A DNA stretch of 64,000 nucleotides from Mugil cephalus (Eukaryota > Chordata > Actinopteri > Mugiliformes > Mugilidae), in NCBI RefSeq assembly GCF_022458985.1, contig NC_061778.1, forward strand, positions 4,109,501-4,173,500. The letters run 5' to 3'. Shown piece after piece: positions 37,141 through 50,609 of this stretch. The translations under genes and the position numbers were made by a program. How positions within the stretch are numbered: position 1 is the stretch's first letter; every line of letters begins with the position of its first letter. Under the pieces are notes generated by a model, which had not been told where the DNA came from, made no database searches, and saw nothing but the letters and a program-made list of their open reading frames with translations.

Positions 37141-37164
37141 GTTTGATGAGCGGCTGATACCAAA

Positions 37165-38333
37165 CTTAAAGGTGCAATACCGCCACCTACCGGTCTGGCG
37201 TAATAACGAAAAAAACAAAGGAGAAAAAAAATTGAACTCTATCTATTAACCCTGTTCCCTTCAAGTTACTAGTCAAATTGTTGTGTGTTACCATCCATTG
37301 TCATTGTATATTATATCTTCATTCCATTCACTTGTTAGAAATAGAATAGAATAGAATACAATAGAATAGAATAGAATAGTGCAAAATATATATTATTTAC
37401 ACAAGATTTACAAGATAAAGTTAAAATAGTAATACTGAAAAATATTGAAAACATACAAAAATTATAAAATATTTTTTATAGCAGCAGTAAGGTGTAAACA
37501 TGTATTGCACTATTTTTGCACTATTCAGTTAAGGAGTTGCATCAGCCACTTTATGTATATTGTCATGTGCATGTTTTTCTTTGTCTTTTAGTCTACTATA
37601 TATATATATATTTCATGTATGTGTATTTTACCCTCCTTTTTAAATCTCAACTTTTGCACATTTAATGTTTACATTTCTGTATAGTTCCTAGACCTGTAAG
37701 GAATATAATTTTTAATCCTGTATTTATGTTGCGGTCAGAATTGATTGATTTTGTCTTTCCTTTTTCCGTTTCTCCGAAGTAAAACTTAACTTTGCTTCTT
37801 GCAATGTTGTTTTCAGTCTGTTCCTCTCTTCCTTGTAGGCCTTATAATCAACCTGTACATGTTGGACTCTATGTTATTACAGTGTGTACAAATCACAATA
37901 TCACAAATATGACAATGCTCACACGAGAGACAGTGAGCTCAGACATCTGACAGTACCTGATACTGGAGATACTGATTATTGTGGAGCATGTGTGGGTGAT
38001 TTTAAGTAGTTTGTTTCTATTGGTGATGGGCTATATTGTGAAGTAACAGGTGGCACAGCACATGATGATTGGTTCTGGGTACAGAAGGAGTAGAAGGTGG
38101 GGCTTGACAGAATGATATATTAATGCTTAGTGTTTTAAATTTGAGTGCTTGGTTGTAAATATCCTCGTTTCTCTCAAACGCCTACATGGGCAGGAACCCA
38201 AATAGTCACATCCCCTTTTGCACTGTTTTGTTTTCATGTCTGAGCTCAAGCAGGACGAAGCAGTTCACGGCAACTTCGCGACAGTCATGTAACGTATTAC
38301 GTTGGCCGGTGTCGTATATTTTGCAGAATCACC
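37165..38333. other. Region between nup88 and psmd8
   Basis: The two genes are divergent, so both promoters must lie here. It holds an (ATAGA)n run at about 37337-37379 and otherwise AT-rich DNA. No gene is recognised and no TATA box is obvious in front of psmd8. Confidence 0.45.
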
Positions 38334-40989
<2,656 letters not shown>

Positions 40990-41259
40990 TCCGCCCCCAG
41001 AAACACTCTCAACCGTGTACAGACGCACTCAGAAAAAAAAAAAAACACGCCACTGACCCAACATACACCCAGTCAACTCAAATGCAGTTTCACCAAGGGA
41101 TACGACTTCATCTATTGCCACAGGGGCTGATTTGTTTTCTATACCTAAGAAACGTGTCAACATTTATTTTTCTTGCCTTCTTTAATTGATATGGATATTG
41201 GTATACATATATACACATACATATATATATCTATTGAAAACATTTGAAGGTTTAACAAC

Positions 41260-41265
41260 AATAAA
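41260..41265 (+). terminator. psmd8 polyadenylation signal
   Basis: AATAAA about 270 bp past the psmd8 stop codon, followed by T-rich sequence. Confidence 0.55.
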
Positions 41266-41269
41266 AATG

Positions 41270-44155
41270 TTTATTTTATTGGGTCATTCCCACACAGTTA
41301 TAGAAAAACAAGAAATTCACGTCCAGCTACCACATTTAGAAACCTTGGTGATCAGACTATTTACAACCACATGTAGGTGTCACAAAACTATCAACACATT
41401 TTTTTTTTTTTTTTAAACTTCAACCAAGCTCTTTTTGTATACAAACTTTTCTCCTTAGTAGAACTCACTGTAATGTATCACCCTGACTTCTATCCACAAC
41501 CTAAAGAATTGCCATGGGGTTTTGTGAGTGTTTTCTAAATAGTAATACCTCTTCCTCTTTAGATGGTTTGTAATCCAGTTGACCTTACAATGCAAATATT
41601 TGTCTGCAATAAATGATTCTGAAAATAAACCTTTTGAATGACTGTCCATCTCTGTGTTTTTAACTCAAGAATTCAAATTTCCCACGGGAGCAGTTCATTT
41701 GCAGCAGCTTTCTGAAGTTTTCAATAACAGTTCATATTTTCAGTGTCTTCTTGCATTCCTGTGTTTCAGTGTTAAACACGTTACAAGTCTTGCTGTGGTG
41801 CATTTTTTTTGACCAATAATAAAACAGAAAATACAACAAAGACGTATAAACATTCTGCCACACTAAAGAGTAGATTGTAGTTAGTAAAATATACACTTTA
41901 TTAGATTTCTGCAACATTAACTTGCTGCAAAAATGTGTAGCTCATTTCATCCTCATTGGTGATTCCTGCATTCTGAAATTTATTTTCATATTAATGCTTT
42001 GGATTTTCATTTTTTAGCAGTGCAACTTTACTGCTCTTTATTGTTGCACAGTGGGAATAGTTTCTTTAGCACTTTGCTTGAAGCTCCTACTGCCATCTCC
42101 TGGCTGAGCCTTTAATTTCTCTCCTGCCCTTGCCTAGTTGTGTCAGTTTTGCATTGCTCATGTTTTCCATGCCCATTTTGTTGTTTGACTTTATGTTTTT
42201 GCTCGTTTTGTCTTTTTCTCTGTGTTTTTGCTACGTAGTATTTTTTCTGTTGTACCGATTCCAGCTGCAGGTCAACATTACTGACGATTTCGTTATATTG
42301 CTCATAAAATAAGTTCATTTCTGCCTGAGGTGAGGGATGCAGCCATTTGAACTGAAGGTATCTTCTGTACCTTATATATATAATAAGGTGTTTCTACTGT
42401 AGTTCCATGTTCTGCAGGCATTTGCTGTGATAAAATTTCTGGATTCCTTACTTTGAGTGCAGCACCATGCTACGCCGGTCGACCTGTTGCTGTATTGATG
42501 ATTTCATTCTTGTAATTCTTTTCTGATGTTCAACACTTACAGCTAAATGAAGGCGCTGCAAGATGGCCGACACAGGTGCTTCAGATTCTTTAAGTATTTC
42601 TTTCCTTGAAGTCACACCATTGATTGAGTTTGATCGAGCTTTATTTATTTTGAATATATTCAAAATGCAGAAGAAAGTCACATGAAATATATTCAAAAAG
42701 GAGTTGGCGGAAGTAAAACTTATCTAGTCCCACCTTTTCTCCATCAGTTGTTTAACTTGAATGCGTCCATATTTTACAAAAGAGAAACAGTTTCTGCGCC
42801 GTACTTCAGCGATCTAACAAAAAAAATCAGAACAATAACAACCAACGAGGTTCTTAATGTAGTGCGATACTTTCCGTTTCATCCATACATCTCTTTAGTA
42901 TTATATTTTTAGATGTTTTTATTATTTTCATCATTGCTTCAGATCTGTCTGTAACCCATTCCATAATTGAACTCCACACAAAAGCTTTTAATTCTTGTGC
43001 GTGACCTGCGAATTTTAAAATTAAAACTTTCTCTCGAATTATAACTCCCTTCTTGGTTTCTAAAACGATTTTAGATTCTAGGTGGTAATGAATTATTTTT
43101 TTGGCCTTATACATTATTTGTGCTGTTTACATTTCGACAACGTCCATGAGTTTGACCAATTTGGAGAATAAAAACAGTGAATTGGTGTCTTCTAGATATC
43201 CAACCTTTGTTTTAAAGATGATTAGTAAAAAACACAGTAAAGAATATGTAATGATTTGTGTTGAAGTATATGTTTTGCTATATTCAATACTGAGATGCTT
43301 TGTGATAACTTTTTCTGTACATGTTTTATGTGCGATTTCCATTACCATGGAAGTTTGGTCTTGCACTTTTTCCTTTTAATTCCTTCAGTTCTGTAGGACC
43401 TTTGTGCCATCGGGACATCGATGCAGCTGAAGCAAGATGCAGCGTACGTTCTTCTGGGTCAACATCCTGTGAAATGTTCACAGCCCTGTGAGACATCGAC
43501 ACCAGGAACATGGAGCACCCTTCCCTGTGAGCATCACGTCACTGCCAGTGCCATTAACATGTAGAGTAAGGCAGATTATATCTTTGACTCGTGTGATTAA
43601 GGTTTGACATGTTTAAAATCAGCCTCTGTTTTTAGTTTTTAACCCCAGCTACTTTTAAAAAGTAATCTTTCATGCAAGTACGTCCAGTAGGCCTTTGTGT
43701 GGATAAACATTTTCTTATGGTTGACATTCTGCGCCACAGAGATCAGTTTTTGTTCTGAAACAATTTAAGAAGCATCAGTGAAACACAACATTCCTCCAGG
43801 TGCCACAAACCACAGTTAAATGTAGTATATTTTAAATTAATCTAACTTACAATCACCATTGCTGGCAATACTCAATAAAATGACAAACAGGAATGAATCC
43901 ACTGCTGATAAATATAAACAATTTACTTAAACAATTTATAATTTAAATAAACAATTTACCCATGTTCTGAGTTATGTTTGCTAACAACTAGTATCCAGCT
44001 CTTCTACAAACCAGGTATTAATGCACTTACTTTAAGCTTTATGCTTAAGCTAACTATTTAAAAAGAAATAAATATTAAGAAGATATTATAAACTTATATT
44101 AACACATTTTGAGGTGGATTAAAGATATGGTGTAAGCTGTTACTGAAGTAACGTG
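41270..44155. other. Intergenic, no gene recognised
   Basis: AT-rich DNA between psmd8 and the tandem array. Part of 42460-43380 may be old interspersed repeat, but I can name no family and no frame shows a known domain. Confidence 0.45.
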
Positions 44156-44660
44156 GAACAAACCCAAGTAACGTTAGCTTGTTTTAGCTTGCTCTAGAGC
44201 TAACGAGACATGCTATGCTATTTAAGAGAAACCATTACAAATTATTTGACATCTCCCGACAAATTTGGTGACACAATTTGTTAAATATCTGTTTTTTAAA
44301 TTACCACCAAAAAAGCAAACCCCCACCCAAGTAATGTTTGCAAACGTTAGCTTGTTTTAGCTTGCTCTAGAGCTAACGATAAATGCTATGCTATTTAAGT
44401 AAAAAAATAAATAAATAAAAATACAAGTTATGTGTCATCTCCCGATAAATTTGGTGACACATTTTGTTAAATATTTGTTATTTAAAGCTTACCTCGAAAA
44501 AAAACCCCAACCCAACTAATGTTAGCTAACGTTAGCTTGTTTTAGCTTGCTCTAGAGAGCTAACGACACATGCTATGCTATTAAAGAAAAACAAATACAA
44601 ATAAATAAATATGGTGACACATTTTGTTAAATATCTGTTATTTAAAGCTTACCACCCCTC
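44156..44660. repeat. Three-copy tandem repeat, about 175-185 bp unit, each with a hairpin
   Basis: The block CGTTAGCTTGTTTTAGCTTG starts at about 44172, 44345 and 44530. Each copy continues with GCTCTAGAG(AG)CTAACG, ATGCTATGCTATT and GGTGACACA.TTTGTTAAATAT. The CGTTAGCT and AGCTAACG arms of each unit are inverted repeats. The third copy lacks the middle part found in the first two (CATCTCCCGA.AAATT). Confidence 0.85.
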
Positions 44661-45194
44661 CAAAAAACTTTGTGAAGTCAAATTTAGCCTACAGGAAAAT
44701 AAAAATTGATGACATTTCAGAAGGGAAAAACTGTTTAATTTGAAGCTTGAAAATATAATGACTGGGCCATGTTTACTTGGAAATAATGGTCAGGAATATA
44801 TATAATGACTCACAAATTAGTCATTTTGTTTGTTTACTGGTTTATTAATACAATATTTTAATTAAAAATTTGTTTGCAGTTGCTGTGAAAAAAAAAACCT
44901 TTCCTGTATGTATGCAACTGTGTTAATAAAGCACTGTTTTTGGTGTTGAAAATAAAGCCCAGGTCCTCAAATTAAACTTCCTTTACAGCCCTAAATATAA
45001 ATGCTAAAGCTGGGATCAGCAGATTTGTGAGTAAGTTAACTCAGTTTAAACAATGGGGTTGAATAAAGCAAACACATGAAAGTAATTTGCTGATACAAGT
45101 AAGGTTTTGTCTTTTGGATTTGTTTCCATTTTCAGTGCAGGAAGCTGGATCTGAAGTTTCTCTGCTGCGAAATCATCCTGTTTTTCGTAACCTT

Positions 45195-45232
45195 TTAGGC
45201 CACAGGTCTTCAAGAGAGGGTCCATGGAGGTA

Positions 45233-45318
<86 letters not shown>

Positions 45319-45500
45319 GCCACCCTGCTGTTGAAAGTTTGAACCTGTGTATTGCTGAATGCAAAATGATGATATTAATGTAAATTTATAAATAGCACTA
45401 GGCTGAGTTTAATTTATAACAACATATAGTAGGTGGGGGGTCCTTACTTAATCCCTCCATCAGTTTGGGGGTCCTTGACCTGAAAAACGTTAATTGCTTT
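45195..45500 (-). repeat. Unnamed interspersed repeat, copy 2, split by a CTAT microsatellite
   Basis: The reverse complement matches 1585-1845: CAACGTTTTTCA-like (here TAACGTTTTTCAGGTCAAGG), CAAACTGATGGAGGGATTAA, CCTACTATATG, TAGTGCTATTTATAAAT and, beyond the microsatellite, the TCTTCAA..AGAGGGTCC block. Some interior sequence is missing where the tetranucleotide array lies. Confidence 0.6.
45231..45318. repeat. (CTAT)n microsatellite
   Basis: About 21 uninterrupted CTAT/ATCT units, likely polymorphic in length. Confidence 0.95.
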
Positions 45501-46144
45501 AGGGCAATTAGTCTGAACCACAACTTTCCATCTTAAATTCTTTCTATCTTCTATCTTAAATCATTTCTCGGCAAGAAAACACAACTTTGATTATATTCTT
45601 TTTGATTAACATTAAGAAATTAAATATTAAGTGACTTGGGTATGGAGTTTGTAGATCATTAAATTGAGGGTGTTGCTGTCCATGGTGCTGAAACATGTGG
45701 GTGCTTGCACCTTCGTTGGGACCCTTAAGGAAAACGGAACAATAAGATATTTTTCCTGTGTGTGTGATTGGCAACTGCAAAATATACACTATAAAAAAAT
45801 AAAATAAAGTATTGTGACAACAATTTACCAGGCTTTAAAGATTTTAAAAAGGAACTCCACTACGTAAAGTGGGCTGCTCCATCCAATTTTATACATTTTT
45901 CTCTATGGGTTTAGTTTGTCCAGTAATTATCTGAGGATCAACCAGAGGTCATTGATGGTTTACCGAGCTTTTCATTTACCACCCACGTCACTGCTCATAT
46001 CAGCAACTCATTATCAATAATTTAAAATAACACGGTTACGGACAAACCCCCTGTATAGCCCACCTAAAAGCCGCGACGCTGTCAATGATTAGTGCGGATG
46101 TGCTGGCACAGGGCAGGTAGAGGGAGAAAGGGAATAAGAGAGGG

Positions 46145-46192
46145 AGTGATTCTGAGAGAGAGAGAGAGAGAAGGGGGAGAGAAGGAGGGAGG

Positions 46193-46237
<45 letters not shown>

Positions 46238-46420
46238 ATGCTGCCAGCGGAAAATGGCTGCTGCAACCTCAAGCCTATCCTGATACACCGAAACGACATC
46301 AAGGTGGAGAGAGAGAGAGGGGGAAGAGAGAGGAAGATTAGGAAAATGAGAGCAGATAGAGAGAGAATGTGAGTGAGTCTGAGTGTTTCCTGAAAGGAGG
46401 ATAAAAAGAGAGAGTGAGAG
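46145..46420 (+). repeat. GA-rich purine tract in the spred3 leader
   Basis: Long (GA)n and GGGAGAGA-like runs, interrupted around 46238-46300, end about 50 bp before the spred3 start codon. They are probably transcribed as 5' UTR. Such polypurine tracts are typical of TATA-less promoters and can adopt triplex structure. Function is not shown. Confidence 0.6.
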
Positions 46421-46469
46421 AGAGGAGACCCTGGGGTGGGCTGCTGCAAGCGGCGGGCAACACCGAGCC

Positions 46470-46511
46470 ATGGAGGGCGAGTAAGTCCTTACATTTTCAT
46501 TTTTAACATTG

Positions 46512-46543
<32 letters not shown>

Positions 46544-46806
46544 CATGTATATTCAGCCATCCGCCAAAAACCGGTTAGGAAAGAACGCCACCAGCATCAG
46601 TGTTACACCAATCCAGTATCATGCACTATTATCACATTCGGTGCTCTACAATTTATCAGGCTGCCGAGAATAAAAACACCATTACGTAGTCTTGATTCAA
46701 CAGCATACACCCCGTTTCCGATATATCCATGCCAATATGTGATTAAATGTAAAGCCCACCTACATGTGGACGTTTTAGATGACTGGCTACACAATATAGA
46801 GGCGCA

Positions 46807-46850
<44 letters not shown>

Positions 46851-49800
46851 AATGGCTAATAACAATGCACGTACTAAATGCGAGAAGCTTTGCAACAATT
46901 CAAAATGCGTGGTTGGCAGCAGCGATTGGTAAAAACAATCACGAAATCAGTCAGTGTGTAAAATGTATGGAGGGGGGAGAAGAAAAAAAAAAAAAAAGCG
47001 AAATATGGCGAGTTTAGGGCCAGCATCGCGTCATTCAAGACATGGCTACAGTAAAACGAGGGAGGGATGGAGGCGTTGTGATTTTTATCAACGTGTCTCG
47101 GGGTTTCATTATGATTTTTAAAGCCAAACTTTATGAATGAAATGTGATTTTTCTCTCTCTCTCTCGCTCGCTCCCGCTCTCCCTCATCCTCACCCCTCCT
47201 CTCCTTCTTCCCTTTTCTAATCGGCCCCCTCCCCCATCTCTCGTTTCCTCTCCATCCTCTCACCCACTCGTTCCTTCTTCTTCTTCTTCTTCTTCTTCTT
47301 CTTCTTCTTCTTCTTTTCACACGCGATTGCATTGTATTTGGGCCTAATGCATTGTCCGGCGGAAAGGAAGGAAAGGAAGGAAAAAAAAAAATATATATAT
47401 ATATATAACGCGCAGTGCGATGTCGAATCCAGTCTTGCTCCATCCCATTCATAAAAAATATAACATAATATCGGGGTGTGTTAATGAGTGCGTGCAGCAG
47501 GGGCGGAATGGAGAAAAGGAGCGTCTGAGAAAATAACTGCAACAATTAAAATTCAGTGTGATTGTGGAAAAAAAAAAAAAAAGCGGAAAGACGCGGCCGT
47601 GCATGCATTACATGCACATGTCGAACTGCGGTGCTGAATTATTCAGCCGAATGGCGAACGCAGCTTATTTTATTTATTTATTTTTTATTATTTTATTTTA
47701 TTTTATTTTTTATTTTTTTGCAAGAATGCCGGGGCCTCTTATGGCGAATGGGTGCGTTCATTGATACGTCTATCTGGGAAACACTCATTCTTCCTCCCTC
47801 CTCCCATTTGGGCCATTTCTCTCCTCCTTTTTAACGTTGGCTTTCTTTTTTCTATCCGCTTGCTCCACGGTCGCCCGTAGTCCTCAACACCATTTACTCA
47901 ACACAACAGGTCTAATTCTCATTCACACCTATCACAGCAGAAGTCCTTAAATAACACCGAAACCAGCATAACACCAGCTTTATCTGTGTCACGTGAGGAA
48001 AAAAAATCGCCTTGACTGTTATACTGTGTGAAACGCCTCGGAGGAAGGTGACTCGTTGCATAGCCGGTGCTCACATGCACAACACAACTGTCAGCTCTGC
48101 CTCCCTGGTGTCAATTTCACGATATCGTCTATAGTTCGTGCATGTTTTGGAAGATGGAAGTGTGGGGCTCATCAGTTTCAAGCTGACTGATTCCGTGCAT
48201 GTTGTGCAAGCGTCTGCATGTGTTATGTTTATGATTGCGTTGTTTTAATCAGCCCCCCCCCCCCCCCCCCGGCTCATTCATTCTCTTGGTTTCCCCCCCC
48301 TTGACAGTGTGCGTGTTCGTGCGGTGGTGATGACACGTGATGACTCCAGCGGTGGCTGGGTGCCCCTCGCAGGTGGCGGCCTCAGCCATGTAGTCATATG
48401 TAAGGGGAGGAGTCACGACGGCAGGGGCCGGAGAGAATACATCATACGTGGAGAACGACTGCGAGACCGAGCAGTGAGTGTGTGTGCGTGCGTGCGCGCG
48501 TGTGTTATGGCTGTCTTTGGTGCCACGTTGCTTTGTCAACACCACCTAAAGATCCACACAGATTTATGTTACGTGGAGGCATGATGATGTCACACAGGGG
48601 GGTGTGGGGGGTGTGGGGGGCCACATCCCGGTTGGTACATTAACTTTTCATGTCTTTAGCCGGTGTTGGAGTGTGCGGTGCAAAGGGGGTTAGTGTACAA
48701 CAAGGTGAACCCCATCTTCCATCACTGGCGAGTAGAGGAGCGGAAATTTGGCCTTACATTCCAGAGTCCAGCCGATGCCATCTCCTTTGAGAAAGGGCTT
48801 CAGGCTGTCATAGACAAGCTCGACAGAGGTAGGCACACACCACGAAACCACATGTAAAAAAACGATGTCACTGTTGTTGTTGTTGTGTGTGTGTGTGTGA
48901 ATTGGCCCCTGGAGGATGTTCACGAGAGCCTAAACCTCCTCTTTCCGTCCCATCAAGGCTCTGACTCGCCCTCGTCCTCCACGCCAGAAGAGGCCGACAC
49001 TGAGGACGACGGACAAGCTGTGAGTACATGAGCGGGCTGTAGTTCTTATTCTTCTTTACACATCCTCAAACCCCCCCCCCCACCACCAGAAAAACAGACT
49101 CCTGACCTGTGTGGTGACCTGCAACGTCTGCCAGTCCCATACAGGAAGCGAATCGTCCTCCAACAGCAGGAAGGAGATGCTTCCCAAACCCATCACCATA
49201 GTGACAAGCGAGTCGTCGTCCACCTGTTTCGTGCGGCCGGAGGAGTTTAGTTTTGGATCCAGCCATGCTGTCACCACTCAAACACCTGCTCAGGTAGCGC
49301 CCAAGTTCACAACGTCAGACATATTTATTCAATATGCAACAAGACTTCTCACATTTTCATCTGTACTCACCTAAAACCAGTTTGCACCTACAGCAGATAC
49401 ACCTGTTCATTCATAAAGTTAAATTAAAGTGACCCACGCACGTCCTATAGATTTCGATAATTAGCGCGATATGCTAGCGATGAAAACCCTTTTATAACCA
49501 CTGCCACAGTACACACTGTTCCTGACTCACTCTGTAATCCTACACCCTCTCCACAGATCCACACCAGGTCGGGACAGCACCAGCTCTCGCAAATGACGGC
49601 CGTGTTGAATCCCCCGGCTCCCCCGCCCCCGCCTCCCGCTCCACCTACTCCTCCCGTGGTTCCCCCGGCCTCGTCCCCTTTGTCCCCCCTCTCGCCCACT
49701 ATTTCGCTGCTGGAGGAGGGAGACCTGCACAGCGTGGACCCGTGCAAAGACCTGTGGGGCTCGCGGGGTTACGAGGACTACAGGAGGGCGGGGGCCACGA

Positions 49801-50609
49801 GGACTATGGTTGGCGGGCTGACAGGGGGCGTGGTCGTGGGTGGCGGGGGCGGGAGCCTCCAGGACAAGTCGGAGCTGTGCGTCGTCCGCTTCGAGAAGGA
49901 GCTGGCGGGAGTGGGGACGGCGGGGTGCGACGTGACCGTGAGCCTGGACAGCAAAGCCTCCCAGCGCCTGTCCTCGTCGTCCCCCACCTGCATGTCCATG
50001 CCCAACGCTGTGTCAGGTGTGTCCTCAGGTGCTGGCTCACCCCAGGAGACGGGCAAAGGCTCGCCCTCCCCCTGCTGCATCCACACCTCACTGGCCACGC
50101 CCCGCTCGCGGACTCGTAAGAGAGGAGGAGGGGCCAGCAGCGGTGGCGGCGGCGGCGGCGGCGGTGGCGGTGCCGCCGCTGCCACCACCGGCGCCGACCC
50201 GGGGGTCATCTCCCCCGACGACGACAGCCCGTGTCCCCAGGCGTCGTCGTGCTCGTCCCGCTGCGTGTACTGCCGCTCCGTTTTCAGCGCCTCGGAGAAC
50301 GGGCGGGGCCGCTGCAGAGACGCCCCGGACCCGGCCCTGCACTGCCTGCGCCAGTGGACCTGTGTGTGGTGCGCGGAGAGCCTCCTCTACCACTGCATGT
50401 CGGACTCCGAGGGAGAGTTCTGGGAGCCTTGTTCGTGCGATGACTCGATGGGGGGCCACCCGCACCCCCTCTGCTGCGCCCGCTGGTTGGCCCTCCTGGC
50501 CCTGTCGCTCTTCGTGCCCTGCATGTGCTGCTACCTGCCTTTGCGCGCCTGCCTGCGATGCGGGGAGAGGTGCGGCTGCTGTGGGGGAAAGCACAAGGCG
50601 GTCCGATGA
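46470..50609 (+). CDS. spred3: Sprouty-related EVH1 domain protein 3
   Basis: Membrane-associated inhibitor of Ras-Raf-ERK signalling. Exons: 46470-46480, 48308-48473, 48660-48828, 48958-49019, 49090-49293, 49557-50609. Phases agree and give 554 aa, longer than human SPRED3 (about 410). Exon 1 codes only MEG and two bases of the next codon. The EVH1/WH1 domain (about 5-117) contains [30 protein letters not shown] and [19 protein letters not shown] weak Kit-binding-type segment around VVRFEKEL follows. The extra length is Pro-rich (near the start of the last exon) and Gly-rich. The C-terminal Sprouty domain is cysteine-rich: [39 protein letters not shown] and [12 protein letters not shown]. 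Assignment to SPRED3 rather than SPRED1/2 rests on the neighbour psmd8 and the divergent middle. Intron 1 is 1.8 kb with several low-complexity runs. Confidence 0.92.
46512..46548 (+). repeat. (CA)n(TA)n microsatellite in spred3 intron 1
   Basis: A compound dinucleotide run just past the exon 1 donor. Confidence 0.85.
46811..46845 (+). repeat. Poly-T tract in spred3 intron 1
   Basis: About 35 consecutive T residues. It could be the tail of a minus-strand retroelement, but no SINE or LINE body is recognisable beside it. Confidence 0.85.
47273..47316 (+). repeat. (TTC)n microsatellite in spred3 intron 1
   Basis: About 14 TTC units inside a longer pyrimidine-rich region (47150-47320). Confidence 0.9.

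Noticed and set aside
46811-46845. Poly-T tract as the tail of a processed retrocopy
   Set aside because: No gene-like or SINE-like body is visible on the side where it would have to lie.
46874-47545. Minus-strand frame of 223 codons in spred3 intron 1 with a run of arginines
   Set aside because: The composition is the reverse strand of TTC and CTCT repeats and poly-T. No domain, no splice partners.
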